Assembly (NCBI RefSeq): GCF_021018895.1
Contig: NC_079386.1
Span: 2,709,835-2,773,834 of the forward strand
Reading direction: 5' to 3'
DNA from: Seriola aureovittata
Taxonomy: Eukaryota > Chordata > Actinopteri > Carangiformes > Carangidae
Length of the DNA stretch: 64,000 bases
Made by a program: the position numbers and the translations under genes. The notes under the pieces are model-generated. The model did no database searches. It saw only the letters and a program-made list of their open reading frames with translations, and had not been told where the DNA came from. Shown here in pieces: positions 9,046-47,259 of this stretch; the first letter of the stretch is position 1; the number at the start of each line of letters is the position of its first letter.

Positions 9046-11478
9046 CGTGTGCGTGTGCAGGGTCTTGAGGTCCCATTGGTGGCTGTGTTACAGTGGTACA
9101 CTCCAGCTCTACCTTTCACCAGGTAACTGTTCCTCTTCTGTTCAACATGTGGAGCCTCCACCTGTAATGTTGAATCAGTGAGACGTATGTAGAGTGATTA
9201 CAGAGTTAGCCTTTGATTTTATAAACCTCACGTCAGCAGTCTGTGTGTATACACCAGAAAAACAAAACCTGGTTTAGGAAGAGGGCTGGTCTGGGCTCTG
9301 TATCAACTCTATATTACACCTCTCTGGTGCATGAGGATATGAACAGCATGCTAAATGCTACATGCTACACGTTTTTGTGTATTTACTTTATTTTTATTGT
9401 TTTGATTGTTAAAAGTTTCTAATTATCAAAGAAAAAGAGTTTTGATCTGTGATAGTCCTGGTCCTGGTCCTGGTCCTGGTCCTGGTCCTGGTCTTACTGG
9501 AACATCATTAACACAGCTAGTTTCACCAAGTCTTCCATGAAAACGTTCTGGTGGAGAAATGAAAACAGCTTGTTTTCTCTCAGATACATTTCCAGTTGCT
9601 ACTCGCTGCCCAGTATTTGTCTGGATCGTCCCCAGCTGGTGATGACAGCCTCCTGCCCCAGTGCCGTCAGGCCTCTGGAGCACTTCTGGGTCAAATACAC
9701 CCTGCTGAACAACTTGCATGACTTCCTGGCCGTCCGTCTGATCTGGAATTCTGAAGGTGAGGAGCAGACTCGCAGTCTCACTTCATACCCTCCACTTCAT
9801 CACCGAGTGAACAGACCCCAGGTCATGTTTAGGGGAGTGACTGATGAAGATGAATTCATGCAAACCTCCTGGAAAGTCTTAATAACAACGCTTTAATGGG
9901 GAAAATGTAAAGTATGATGTGTTTAAAGAAGCAAAGTGTGGGACTGAGTCATTCTTATTAATTATGTTCTGAAGAATTGACAGATATTTGTTGACATTTA
10001 TAACTTTTCAATAAATATTATGACACACGTCTCCCTCTCTGGCTCCGCCCCTCAGCTCACAGTCGTCTGTGTCAGCAGGACCCCAGGGTGGGAGCAGTGG
10101 TGTGTCAGTCTCCTCTCAACAACCTGGGACAGTGTAGGAAGGGCTCCACCCTCTCCTTCACCGTGGCCTTCCAGATCCTCAGGACCGGACTCTTTGAGGT
10201 TATACACCTGTCTGTCCCTCATCACCTGTCTGTCCCTCCTCACCTGTCTGTCCCTCATCACCTGTCTGTCTCATCATCATATTGCTTATCTGTCCATCAT
10301 ATCTTTATATCCTCCCTTTCTCCCTTCCTTCCTTCCTTCCTTCCTTTCGTCCTTCTTCCTTTTCTTCTTTACTTTCTTCGTCCCTCCCTCCCTTCTTCCT
10401 TCCGCCATTCCGTCCTTCCTTCCTTCCTTCCGTCCTTCCTTCCTTCCTTTCCTTTCTCATGACACCTCTTGATGTGCAGTGACCATAAAAACAAATGGAT
10501 AATACACTGCTAAAATAGACAAGAACAGAACTCAAAGGTCAAAGGTCAAGGTCACTGTGACCTGACATTTTTGTCCAAGAATAAAACTAATGACAGTGTC
10601 TCATTAAATTTCTCCAGAGTCTTCTATTATCTGTATATAATCAGATAATACATGGACAGACGGGATGTGAACCGGTGACTCTGGTTTACAACAGCAGCAC
10701 TGTGACATACAATAATAATCAAAGTTCTTCTGTCCTGTAGTTAAGCCAGCACATGAAACTGAAGCTCCAGTTCTCGGCCGCTGTGTCCACTCCTCCTGCG
10801 GGGCTTCGCTCGTCACTGAGGAAGTCTCCGTCGTCATCCAGCTCTGCGGCCAGAGAGCTGCTGGACAGACAGAGCCTGGGCCGCTCTCAGAGCTTCTCCC
10901 ACCAACAGCCGTCCAGGTCGCACCACGTCAGGTACGGAGGATCTGTGGGCACCAATCAGCTGCGTCCAAGATCCCTTTGTTAAGACTGAACGTTGTGCAA
11001 GACAGAAGAGAAAGCAAATGTTGATTGTGTGTCTCCCCTCACCCTGACCAGAAATTGATGATACATTTAGAAACAACTCCCTGGGCTAAAGTCAAATATC
11101 AGACTTTAACATGATTGACCCTCAACATTCTTGTCTGTCATCATGACTCGGTGTCTGTGCTTGATCCAGGTCAGGCACTGTGATGGAGCGTCGGGCTGTC
11201 ACGCCTCCTGTTGGTTCTCCAGTGTGCAGCTCCCTCTCACTGCCCCCTGACCTCACCCTCATTTCACTGGACAAGATAGCCAAGAGAGAGTGTAAGGTGT
11301 TAGTGCTGGAGCCAGTCCAGGAGGCACACTGCAGGTAGGTGGACCGGCTTTAACACAGTGTCTGTTGATGACATGGTCTGTTACAATTAACTTATAAAAT
11401 ACAGGGGGTCAGGATGAGTGACTGTTTACTTGCAGTGAGTTCAGTTTCAAGCTCCAGCCAAAGAATGGACGAGTTTAA
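5554..11478 (+). CDS. trappc14: TRAPP complex subunit 14 (C7orf43/MAP11), 3' part of gene
   Basis: Ten internal exons, at 5554-5637, 6091-6220, 6707-6793, 7012-7132, 7385-7532, 9061-9122, 9584-9756, 10056-10198, 10741-10931 and 11170-11334, join in phase with GT-AG introns. A likely terminal exon is 11436-11478. The product matches vertebrate TRAPPC14 along its length: LTVSLDKLP, GKHLTVLKVLN, ILPNYNSSYLP, MPDGS, ALEEQNFLFQL, TASCPS, YTLLNNL, DFLAVRL, RTGLFELSQHMKLKLQF, SLGRSQSFSHQQPSRSH, MERRA and SLDKIAKRECKVLV. The known protein belongs to the TRAPPII vesicle-tethering complex. It is reported to bring Rabin8-positive preciliary vesicles to the centriole and to bind microtubules; it acts in the cytoplasm and at the centrosome. 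About 440 residues are visible. The N-terminal part, roughly a quarter, lies left of the window or was missed. The gene converges on the zonadhesin-like gene. Confidence 0.92.
6009..6087. repeat. (TG)n/(CGTG)n microsatellite abutting a 3' splice site
   Basis: About 79 bp of alternating TG with interrupted CGTG units. It ends one CAG before the exon at 6091, so it takes the place of the usual polypyrimidine tract. Confidence 0.95.
6091..6220 (+). CDS. trappc14: trappc14 coding exon
   Basis: 130 bp, encoding IIVTVWRQEEE, the HGYLTLLQLRSP segment and the FRQ...FKAQ segment. These align with human IVVTVWK and YLRLLQTRSP. Junctions are tgtcag/ATC and CAAG/gtacac, with one base carried over. Confidence 0.93.
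6707..6793 (+). CDS. trappc14: trappc14 coding exon
   Basis: 87 bp, encoding NVLPPPSVQCQQ and then TVSGKHLTVLK, which is nearly identical to the human counterpart. Junctions are tcccag/TCA and AAAG/gtaaag. Confidence 0.93.
7012..7132 (+). CDS. trappc14: trappc14 coding exon
   Basis: 121 bp, encoding VLNLSSQEE, VKILPNYNSSYLP and MMPDGSVLIVDNV. Junctions are ccttag/TGT and TCTG/gtaagt. Confidence 0.93.
7385..7532 (+). CDS. trappc14: trappc14 coding exon
   Basis: 148 bp, encoding CHQSAEVTMASF, a variable loop and ALEEQNFLFQLQL. The acceptor is ctaaag/CCA, a slightly unusual AAG site. The donor is TGAG/gtgaga. Confidence 0.92.
8010..8115 (+). repeat. Dispersed fish repeat fragment with (GA)n core
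   Basis: A T-run, TTTTGCCTTTATTACAG, (GA)n at 8048-8081 and GATGACATGCAGCAAAGGG occur in this order. A diverged copy with the same order lies at 33197-33296. The family is not named here. Confidence 0.55.
8989..9057. repeat. (TG)n microsatellite abutting a 3' splice site
   Basis: About 69 bp of TG/CGTG end at the CAG of the exon at 9061, again with no separate polypyrimidine tract. Confidence 0.95.
9061..9122 (+). CDS. trappc14: trappc14 coding exon
   Basis: 62 bp, encoding GLEVPLVAVLQWYTPALPFT, which matches human GLEVPLIAVVQWSTPKLPFT. Two bases carry into the next exon. Confidence 0.93.
9455..9493. repeat. 6-bp tandem repeat (GTCCTG)n
   Basis: Just over six units of GTCCTG lie in the intron before the exon at 9584. 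Confidence 0.95.
9584..9756 (+). CDS. trappc14: trappc14 coding exon
   Basis: 173 bp. Key motifs are YSLPSICLDRP, VMTASCPSAVR, YTLLNNLHDFLAVRLIW. The acceptor ttctctcag and donor GAAG/gtgagg are both strong. Confidence 0.94.
10056..10198 (+). CDS. trappc14: trappc14 coding exon
   Basis: 143 bp, with SPLNNLGQCRKGS, LSFTVAFQILRTGLFE. The donor GAG/gttata is weak. The intron starts with an 18-bp tandem repeat that resembles a pyrimidine tract. Confidence 0.93.
10205..10275. repeat. 18-bp minisatellite directly after a splice donor
   Basis: About four units of CACCTGTCTGTCCCTCAT begin 6 bp into the intron. A (CCTT)n-rich pyrimidine tract follows at about 10312-10458. Confidence 0.9.
10312..10458. 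repeat. (CCTT)n polypyrimidine tract
   Basis: Imperfect CTTC/CCTT repeats, almost pure pyrimidine on the + strand for about 145 bp. They lie in the intron before the exon at 10741. Such tracts can form triplex DNA. Confidence 0.9.
10741..10931 (+). CDS. trappc14: trappc14 coding exon
   Basis: 191 bp, with LSQHMKLKLQFSA, a Ser-rich variable stretch and SLGRSQSFSHQQPSRSH. This Ser/Gln motif is essentially identical in human. The acceptor is ctgtag. Confidence 0.94.
11170..11334 (+). CDS. trappc14: trappc14 coding exon (last well supported)
   Basis: 165 bp, with SGTVMERRAVTPPVGSPV and SLDKIAKRECKVLVLEP. As I remember it, the human protein ends two codons after VVEP. Here the frame continues QEAHC and a good donor (GCAG/gtaggt) follows, so a short extra exon is needed. 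Confidence 0.92.
11436..11478 (+). CDS. trappc14: trappc14 candidate terminal exon
   Basis: After ttgcag the phase-compatible frame reads SEFSFKLQPKNGRV and then TAA, just before a poly(A) run. The alternative acceptor at 11526 gives a stop one codon after the junction. Neither end could be compared with a relative, so this exon is tentative. Confidence 0.45.
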
Positions 11479-13015
11479 AAAAAAAAAAAAAAAAAAAGTA
11501 ATTCCTGACTCTGCTTCTCCTGTCAGATGACGTGGAGTCGAAGGTCATACTGAGACACAACCATCAGTGTTTGATCCTCCTGTCCGGCCTTCAGAGCCTC
11601 GTCGTCTGCCTGAAGGAGACGTGCTGCATCAACCGGACCTGGACCGAGTGATGGTGGTGAGGAGGGTGGTGGTGGGGCAGAGATGATCACAGAAAAGCCC
11701 GTCTTCATTTCACCGGTTTATCATTTCACTGAACGACTGATTAGATTTATTTACTTTTATTTTATTTTATTTTATTTTATTAGCTTTTATTAGCTATTTT
11801 CTGGGTGATTCTGTTGATTTTTAGGGTTTTATTAAAGCATCGTTGACTGTTTTTTTTTTTGTAATGGCAGCTCTTGTGTCCTTGTACGAGTCAGGAAACC
11901 CAGGTGGATCCATTTGTCTGTATTTTACTAGAGTAACTCTCCACCTGCTAGCTTAGCTGCTCAGAGCCTAGACCTTATGGATGATCTGGATCACTGACTG
12001 TGAGCCAGACCTTATGACCTCACTGATGCTCTTGTGTCTGAATGGGATCAAATCCCTGCAGCTGGTTCAACATCTGGATGATCATCTGTTGCAGATGATG
12101 ATGATGTCAGAGTCAAATATTCAACCATCACATGTAACTATCAGTTGAATGTTTGGCTGTTCAGTGTAGTGTATGTTGCTATGTAGAAAGCTAGTCCCCC
12201 AGGGCAGAGAGAGTTTGTGCTAAGCTAAGGTAAGCTAAACATGTTCTGAAGCTATTTCTGTGTTGATCTACTGAATCTGATTCTGGGTCAGATATAGCTA
12301 AGGGTTGGACTGCTCCTTTAAATGAGCTGTGTACTCTGAGTTTCATCCTCTGTTGTTTCCTGTGTTAAACTGAGGTGATTTTCTAACTGCTGGACTTCGT
12401 CGTCTGTTTACAGATGAGAACAGGTGACGACCTGAGGGGTTGTTTCCTGTATACACTCAGTTTGACGTTCACTGGGATGTATTTTTTTCAAATAGGACAG
12501 AATTTCAGTGTGAGTGTGATGCAGGTTTACTCATTAGTCTTTACACTGGTTTATTTAGTTCTAATTCTTAGTGGTGTCTATTTATTATTAACGTTAAAAT
12601 GTTTTACTTTCTTTAGATTTGGGTTTTAAATGTTGGATCATGGTGTCAGTGCCTTTTACAGTCTCCTCATTTGTTGTCTGTTTGTCTCCAGCTGGGGAGC
12701 ATATGATAAATAATAATACTGACATTATGAACCATGAAGCTGGAGGTGAGGAGCTGAATTTCATTTTGCTGTGGAACTAAATCTTGAAGCTGGACCACAG
12801 TGAGACCAGATTTATCATCAGTGCTCTGATGTAAAAATGTGTTTAAAGGAGCTGTTAGTAAGTTTTGCTATTGCTATATAGCTAACGTTAACATTAGCAG
12901 CTGTTTACTCACCAGTCCAGAAGAAACGTTGTGAGTTCAGCATCAAACTTCATTACTTTACTCACCAGCAGCTGTCTCCAGAGGTGGAAAGCAACCCTCT
13001 AGTTTTGCTTTTATT

Positions 13016-13069
13016 TCAACCACTTCTTTTCTTCTACTGAAACTTCAGTAGAAGAAAAGAAGTGGTTGA
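13016..13069. repeat. Perfect 26-bp inverted repeat with 2-nt spacer
   Basis: The left arm (13016-13041) and right arm (13044-13069) are exact reverse complements around AC. The arms start TCAACCACTTC. If this is transcribed as trappc14 3' UTR, the RNA would form a 26-bp hairpin. Confidence 0.97.
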
Positions 13070-14233
13070 CTAGCTGGTCAGCCAGTCCTTTCACTGCACA
13101 GGGTTTTATAACCTCAGCAACAACGGCTGAAGCTCTTGGCGAGACTGGTCAGTAAGCAGCTGTTGATGCTAACGCCAGCTTACAAATCTCACACCACATG
13201 TGCGTTTATTAAGTTTCAATTTTATTAATGAGCAACATGACAGTATTTCATGGCTCCTATGATTTCCTGAAAACAGATACACTGTAAGGAGGGAAAAAGA
13301 GTTTTAGTCCATGTTGAAACTATTTAGTTTATTTTGTTGTTCAATTCCAGACGAATTTACTGAAGAGACGTTAAAACCTGATTGACTGGAAACACTGACA
13401 GACATCTGCATGTAGCTATAGATGATCTATAATCTATATATCAGGTAAATGTTCATGTTTTTTCAGAATCTTTATTCCTCAGACCCCTTCACTTTTACTT
13501 ATGTTGCAGTCTCATCAGTCATTTCTCCATAAAGACAAAGTATTTTTTTGTCATCAAACGCCTCCTGATGACGTTATAAAAACTGTTTGCACCAAATCAT
13601 TTAAAAGAACAGCCAATGAGAGAAAGCCAACACTCAGCCGACCAATGGTGTTACTCCATCACTCACTGAGTCACAGACATAAACACAGCCACTGATACAG
13701 CAGCTGCATTAACACTGCTGTCACTATGATGTACACTCCATTGTGATGTAAACCCTTAAAGCTTCCGCTGCTGCTTGTTCACAGATGTGGATATGACCAC
13801 ACACATCTGGAGAGTTAATGTAAATGGTGAGGGGGAAATGTGTTAACCTCTGATACCACTGTGGTTTGGACCAATCAGTGTCCTTTGGGGGAGGAGCTAC
13901 AGGCAGCTATGGAGAGGTGACTGGTCATGTTTGTACCATTCTACCATTCCAGTGTTCAAACAGCTCCACACTGAACACATCAGACCCCTGACATACAGAG
14001 TCTCATTCCTTAAAATGTGGAGCTGTAAGACTGAGACTTGAATAGTGGATTAAACTGAGTCTGGTTGAACACAAAAAATCTGAATGTGCCTTTAATTTCA
14101 TTCTTTGGTTTTGAGCCTCATTCGTCATGTCTTAAATGTCTTTTGAGTTATTTTCAGTGTGAGGAAGATTATTGTTGATCTTTAGTGTCACATGTTGGGA
14201 TGCTGGGATGTCATGTTTTCTTCCTGCTGTTCT

Positions 14234-14243
14234 AATAAATAAA
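14234..14243 (+). promoter_or_regulatory. trappc14: Polyadenylation signal AATAAATAAA, probable trappc14 end
   Basis: Two overlapping AATAAA hexamers are followed within 40 bp by a GT/T-rich stretch (ttgttctttgtttg). Confidence 0.6.
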
Positions 14244-14265
14244 GCGCTGATGGATAAAGACTTGT

Positions 14266-15190
14266 TCTTTGTTTGATATCCTTCTGGAGTCAGACTGTTA
14301 GGCTGATGGGAAAACCTCGACCCACTGAGCTCTTAGTAAAGTAACTCTGAACCAGATCTATGAGTGTCTGATGTTTGGACTGATGAAGACAGGGTAGAGG
14401 TCAAAGGTTGTTCTTCCACTTCAGGTCACTGTACATCCAGCTTTGTTAAAATATCAGAATCACATTGGCTCACTGAAAAACTCAGAGATTACTGGAGGAA
14501 ACTAAATGTTATGTTTAAAAGTTGTCTGTCATAATCATGCGGTCAGTCAGAGGCTGAATGGATTATTGATTAATATGAGTATTTTTTTTAATATATATAT
14601 GCATGCAATATGTGTGAGTATGTATGTATGAGTGTGTATCTATGGATGTATATATGCGTGTGTGTGAGTATGTATGTATGTGAGTGAGTATGTATGTCAG
14701 TGTGACAAGCCACTCCACCTGTGTATTTGTTGCTTCCTGTGTGTGGCTGCTTCCTTTTACAGGTATTAGAGGTGGGTGTGGCCAAGGGTTGTCAGTACCT
14801 GGGCTCATCAGCAGAGCTGAACTGACCAGAACCGATAATAATCACTATATTTTCATAAGACTATAATGTTTATACCTCTGTTATCAATCATTTATTTAAA
14901 TGATTTTATTGTTGATTCTGACTGTAGAGAGACAAAAGGAAAAGAGGGATGATAGAAGAGGAATCACATGGTGTGTGTGTGTGTGTGAGAGAGACTGACT
15001 GACTGACTGACTCTGACTGACTGAGTCACTGTTTGGTATCAGACCTGCTGGGTCAAAGGTCAGGTGACCAGCAGACTCATTAGAATTTGTCCTGTGGGGG
15101 AACGTGAAGATCTAAGTTCAACGTGAGGTTAATAAAACACTGAGTTTGATCTGTTCTGGACGTGTCATTGTTGTATAACAGAGACACACA
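14266..15190. other. Intergenic spacer between convergent genes
   Basis: Holds a TGTA/TGAG-rich simple repeat (about 14597-14697), a dispersed repeat at 14834-14970, and a GT plus CTGA simple-repeat run (about 14971-15022). No gene was seen. Confidence 0.6.
14834..14970 (+). repeat. Dispersed repeat copy 1
   Basis: About 137 bp starting GATAATA and ending GAAGAGGAATCACATG. A close copy lies at 30231-30367. Shared blocks include TTTTCATAAGACTATAATG and GTTGATTCTGACTGTAGAG. Both copies have GT-rich DNA just downstream. Confidence 0.85.
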
Positions 15191-15218
15191 CACACTTACT
15201 GTTTTGTTCCACTCACGT

Positions 15219-15224
15219 TTTATT
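15219..15224 (-). promoter_or_regulatory. zan: Polyadenylation signal AATAAA for the zonadhesin-like gene
   Basis: TTTATT on the + strand reads AATAAA on the - strand, 174 bp past the stop codon at 15398-15400. Confidence 0.65.
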
Positions 15225-15397
15225 CCACACACACACTAATACATTAATAAGACACACACTCCTCTGTTAACAGGAACACATCTGACAACAGTTACAGCTT
15301 TACAAGGTTAAGTTAAGTTAATAAAACAACACATGGGCAAATGAACCATATCTATATATAAAGACTACAACAACCTACTGAGCAGCAGGTTTTACAT

Positions 15398-44151
<28,754 letters not shown>

Positions 44152-44817
44152 CTGTTGGAGAAACAGAAACACAACACAGTTAACTCAGTTCAGAGCAGCA
44201 ATGTAATGTCAACTAGAAAATTCCAGGGAAATTCTGAGTGCCACGGGGGCTACTGCCGGGATGAGTACATGATTTATTTCCAGTGTTCAAAAGTCACCCT
44301 GATCATATTCTGGTTTTGAGAAATGTCTTGATATAAAAGACTCTGGTATAAAACAATGTCACATCCCTCCATCATGTATTATGTGGGAAATATCTCATAT
44401 TCTGTCTTGTTTTTTTTAATAAAACAAGAGCCAACATGTCTTCAAACTGGCATTTAAAGGGTTAAAATCCTGAAAACTAACAATCATTTGGTAGGTTTGA
44501 GCAGAACTGAAGTGGTTTAAGAGATTTATGCAAAAAAAGCAGAAAAAAATATTGATATATGATAATTTTATAGCATTTTCTTTGTGTGTCCTTTTTTGGA
44601 CGCGAGGAACCCCAGAGGGTACAAAATCTGTTACCAGTGTATAATAGACCTGTAACAGTAACTGACATTAGATTTTAAAAATAAGTAAAAAAAGAGACTT
44701 TCTTGCAGAAATCCATACCTTCAGCTGTAACACAGCCAAAATGATCAGCAAATCAAAAAAGAAAAGTTAAAAAAATGTCCAAAAAAGGACAGAGGGACCC
44801 ATGAGGGTTAATAAATC
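44152..44817. other. Spacer between first visible zan-like exon and satellite
   Basis: AT-rich, with no exon that I can support. It would be intron or 5' flank of the zan-like gene. Confidence 0.55.
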
Positions 44818-45840
44818 CCATGACGTTTTTTGCCATTTTTATGCTCTACTAGAATATGACTTTTTTGGGGCAATTTTATGCCTTACTATACTGTGACATT
44901 TTGTGCCTGACTATACTATGACGTTTTTTGACATTTTTATGACTTAATATACGATGAAATTTTTTTGTCATTTTTATGCCTTAGTATACTATGACGTTTT
45001 TTGACATTTTTATGCTCTACTATAATATGACTTTTTTTGGCTTCTTTTTGCCTTACTATACTATGAAGTTTTTTTGTCATTTTTATGCCTTAGTATACTA
45101 TGACGTTTTTTGAAATTTTATGCCATACTATACTATGACGTTTTTTGCCATTTTTATGCTCTACTATAATATGTATTTTTTTTGGCATTTTTATGCCTTA
45201 CTATACTGTGACGTTTTTTGAAATTTTATGGCATACTATACTATGACATTTTTTGACATTTTCACGCAATAGCACAAATTGAAGTTTTTTGGCATTTTTA
45301 TGCCTTACTATACTGTGAATTTTTATACCATACTATACTATGATTTTTTTAGACATTTTTATGACTTAATATACTATGACATTTTTTGAAATTGTATGCC
45401 ATACTATACTATGACGTTTTTTTGCCATTTTCATGCTCTACTATAATATGTATTTTTTGTCATTTTTATGCCTTACTATACTGTGACGTTTTGTGCCTGA
45501 CTATACTATGACGTTTTTTTGCCATTTTTATGCGTTATTATACTATGATGTTTTTTGAAATTTTATGCCATACTATACTATGACGTTTTTTGCCATTTTT
45601 ATGCTCTACTAGAATATGACTTTTTTTTTGGCATTTTTATGCCTCACTATACTGTGACGTTTTATGCCATACTGTACTATGATGTTTTTTCCCATTTTTA
45701 TGACTTAATATACTATGACATTTTTTGAAATTTTATGCCATACTATACTATGACGTTTTTTGAAATTTTATGCTCTACTATAATATGTATTTTTTTGGCA
45801 TTTTTATGCCTTACTATACTGTGATGTCCTATGATATTTC

Positions 45841-46760
45841 AAGGAATAGTATACTGATATTTCATATATCTTGTTATACAATGACTTTCCAATGCAGCAG
45901 CATCGTGGTGCGATGGTTAGGACTATAACCTCACACTGAGAAGGGCAAGGGTTCAAACCCTGTTTTTAGGCTTTTATATGCTGTGACATTTTTGCGCCAT
46001 CCTAAACTATGATGTTTTTTGACATTTTTATGCCTTATTATACTATGATGTTTTCATGACATTCTATGCCTAATGGACAATAACCTTTTATGATATATCA
46101 TGGATTAGTATGCTAAGATATTCTTAATATCTTGCTTTACCATTAAATTGTGATGCAGCAGCATCGTGGTATAATGGTTAGGATTGTTGCTTCACAATGA
46201 GAAGGTCAAGGGTTCAAACCCTAGTTTGGGGCTTTACTCTCTTATGATGATTTTTTGATATTTTCACACCACAGTATACGATGAATTGTTTTTCCATTTT
46301 TATGCATTACTATACTATAATATTTTATGCCTCACAATACTATGATTTTTTATGATATGTCACGGAGTAGTATACTGATATTTTATATACCTTTCTATAA
46401 AAGGCATTCATAATGCAGCAGCATGGTGGTAGAATGGTTAGGACTATTCCCTCACAGTGAGAAGGGCAAGGGTTCAAACCCTGGTTTCAGGCTTTTATAT
46501 ACTGTGACATTTTTGCGCCATCCTATACTATGATGTTTTTTGATATTTACATGTCTTATTATATTTTCATGACATTTTATGCCTAATGGACAATCTTTTG
46601 TGATATATCATGGATTAGTATGCTAAAATATCCTTAATATCATGCTATACCATGAGCTTGTGATGCAGAAGTATTGTTGTACAATGGTTAGGACTGCTGC
46701 CGCACACTGGCAAGGTCATGGGTTCAATCCCTGGTTTGGGGCTTTACTGTCCTATGGTCC
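45841..46760 (+). repeat. tRNA-like block 1 (four copies, about 250-260 bp apart)
   Basis: Copies start at 45894, 46154, 46415 and 46664, each about 78 bp. Each has GCAGCAGCAT-type 5' flank, an A-box-like segment (for example TGGTATAATGGTTAGG), and a B-box-like GGTTCAAACC or GGTTCAATCC. The anticodon arm does not pair as a tRNA stem, so these are not functional tRNAs. They resemble tRNA-derived heads of SINE-like repeats. The first copy is a hybrid of two types seen separately in blocks 2 and 3. Confidence 0.85.
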
Positions 46761-47259
46761 TTTTTGATATATTTTTTGCCATACTATACTATGACGTTTT
46801 TTGGCATTTTTATGCCTTACTATACTGTGACGTTTTATGCCATACTATACAATGACGTTTTTTGCCATTTTCATGCTCTACTATAATATGTATTTTTTTG
46901 GCATTTTTATGCCTTACTATACTGTGACGTTTTGTGCCTGACTATACTATGAGGTTTTTTGCCATTTTTTTGCTTTATTATACTATGACATTTTTTGAAA
47001 TTTTATGCCATACTATACTATGACGTTTTTTGCCATTTTTATGCCTTATTATACTATGACGTTTTTTGAAATTTTATGCCATACTATACTATGACGTTTT
47101 CTGCAATTTTTATGCTCTACTATAATATGTATTTTTTTGGCATTTTTATGCCTTACTATACTGTGACGTTTTGTGCCTGACTATACTATGACGTTTTTTG
47201 GCATTTTTATGAATTACTATACTATGATGTTTTTTGGCATTTTTATGACTAATTATACT

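Larger units (their letters stand above)
11479..14265 (+). other. trappc14: trappc14 3' UTR (inferred)
   Basis: About 2.8 kb without a coding exon. It includes a (TTTTA)n tract at 11755-11782, an open but out-of-phase stretch at 11529-11651, a perfect palindrome at 13016-13069, and a GCTAACGTTAACATTAGC motif near 12880 of the kind common in fish repeats. The extent is set by the AATAAATAAA signal at 14234. A closer polyadenylation site could also be used. Confidence 0.5.

Noticed and set aside
44380..44437. - strand ATG with MLALVLL, and a TATAAAA at 44566-44572
   Set aside because: The hydrophobic run is too short for a signal peptide, runs into poly-Lys and a stop, and has no donor; the TATA match is expected in AT-rich DNA.
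44718..44770. Possible zan-like signal-peptide exon on the - strand (hydrophobic LLIILAVLQLK before GTATGG)
   Set aside because: The frame has a stop just upstream and no ATG; the same bases look like a branch point, pyrimidine tract and TACAG acceptor.
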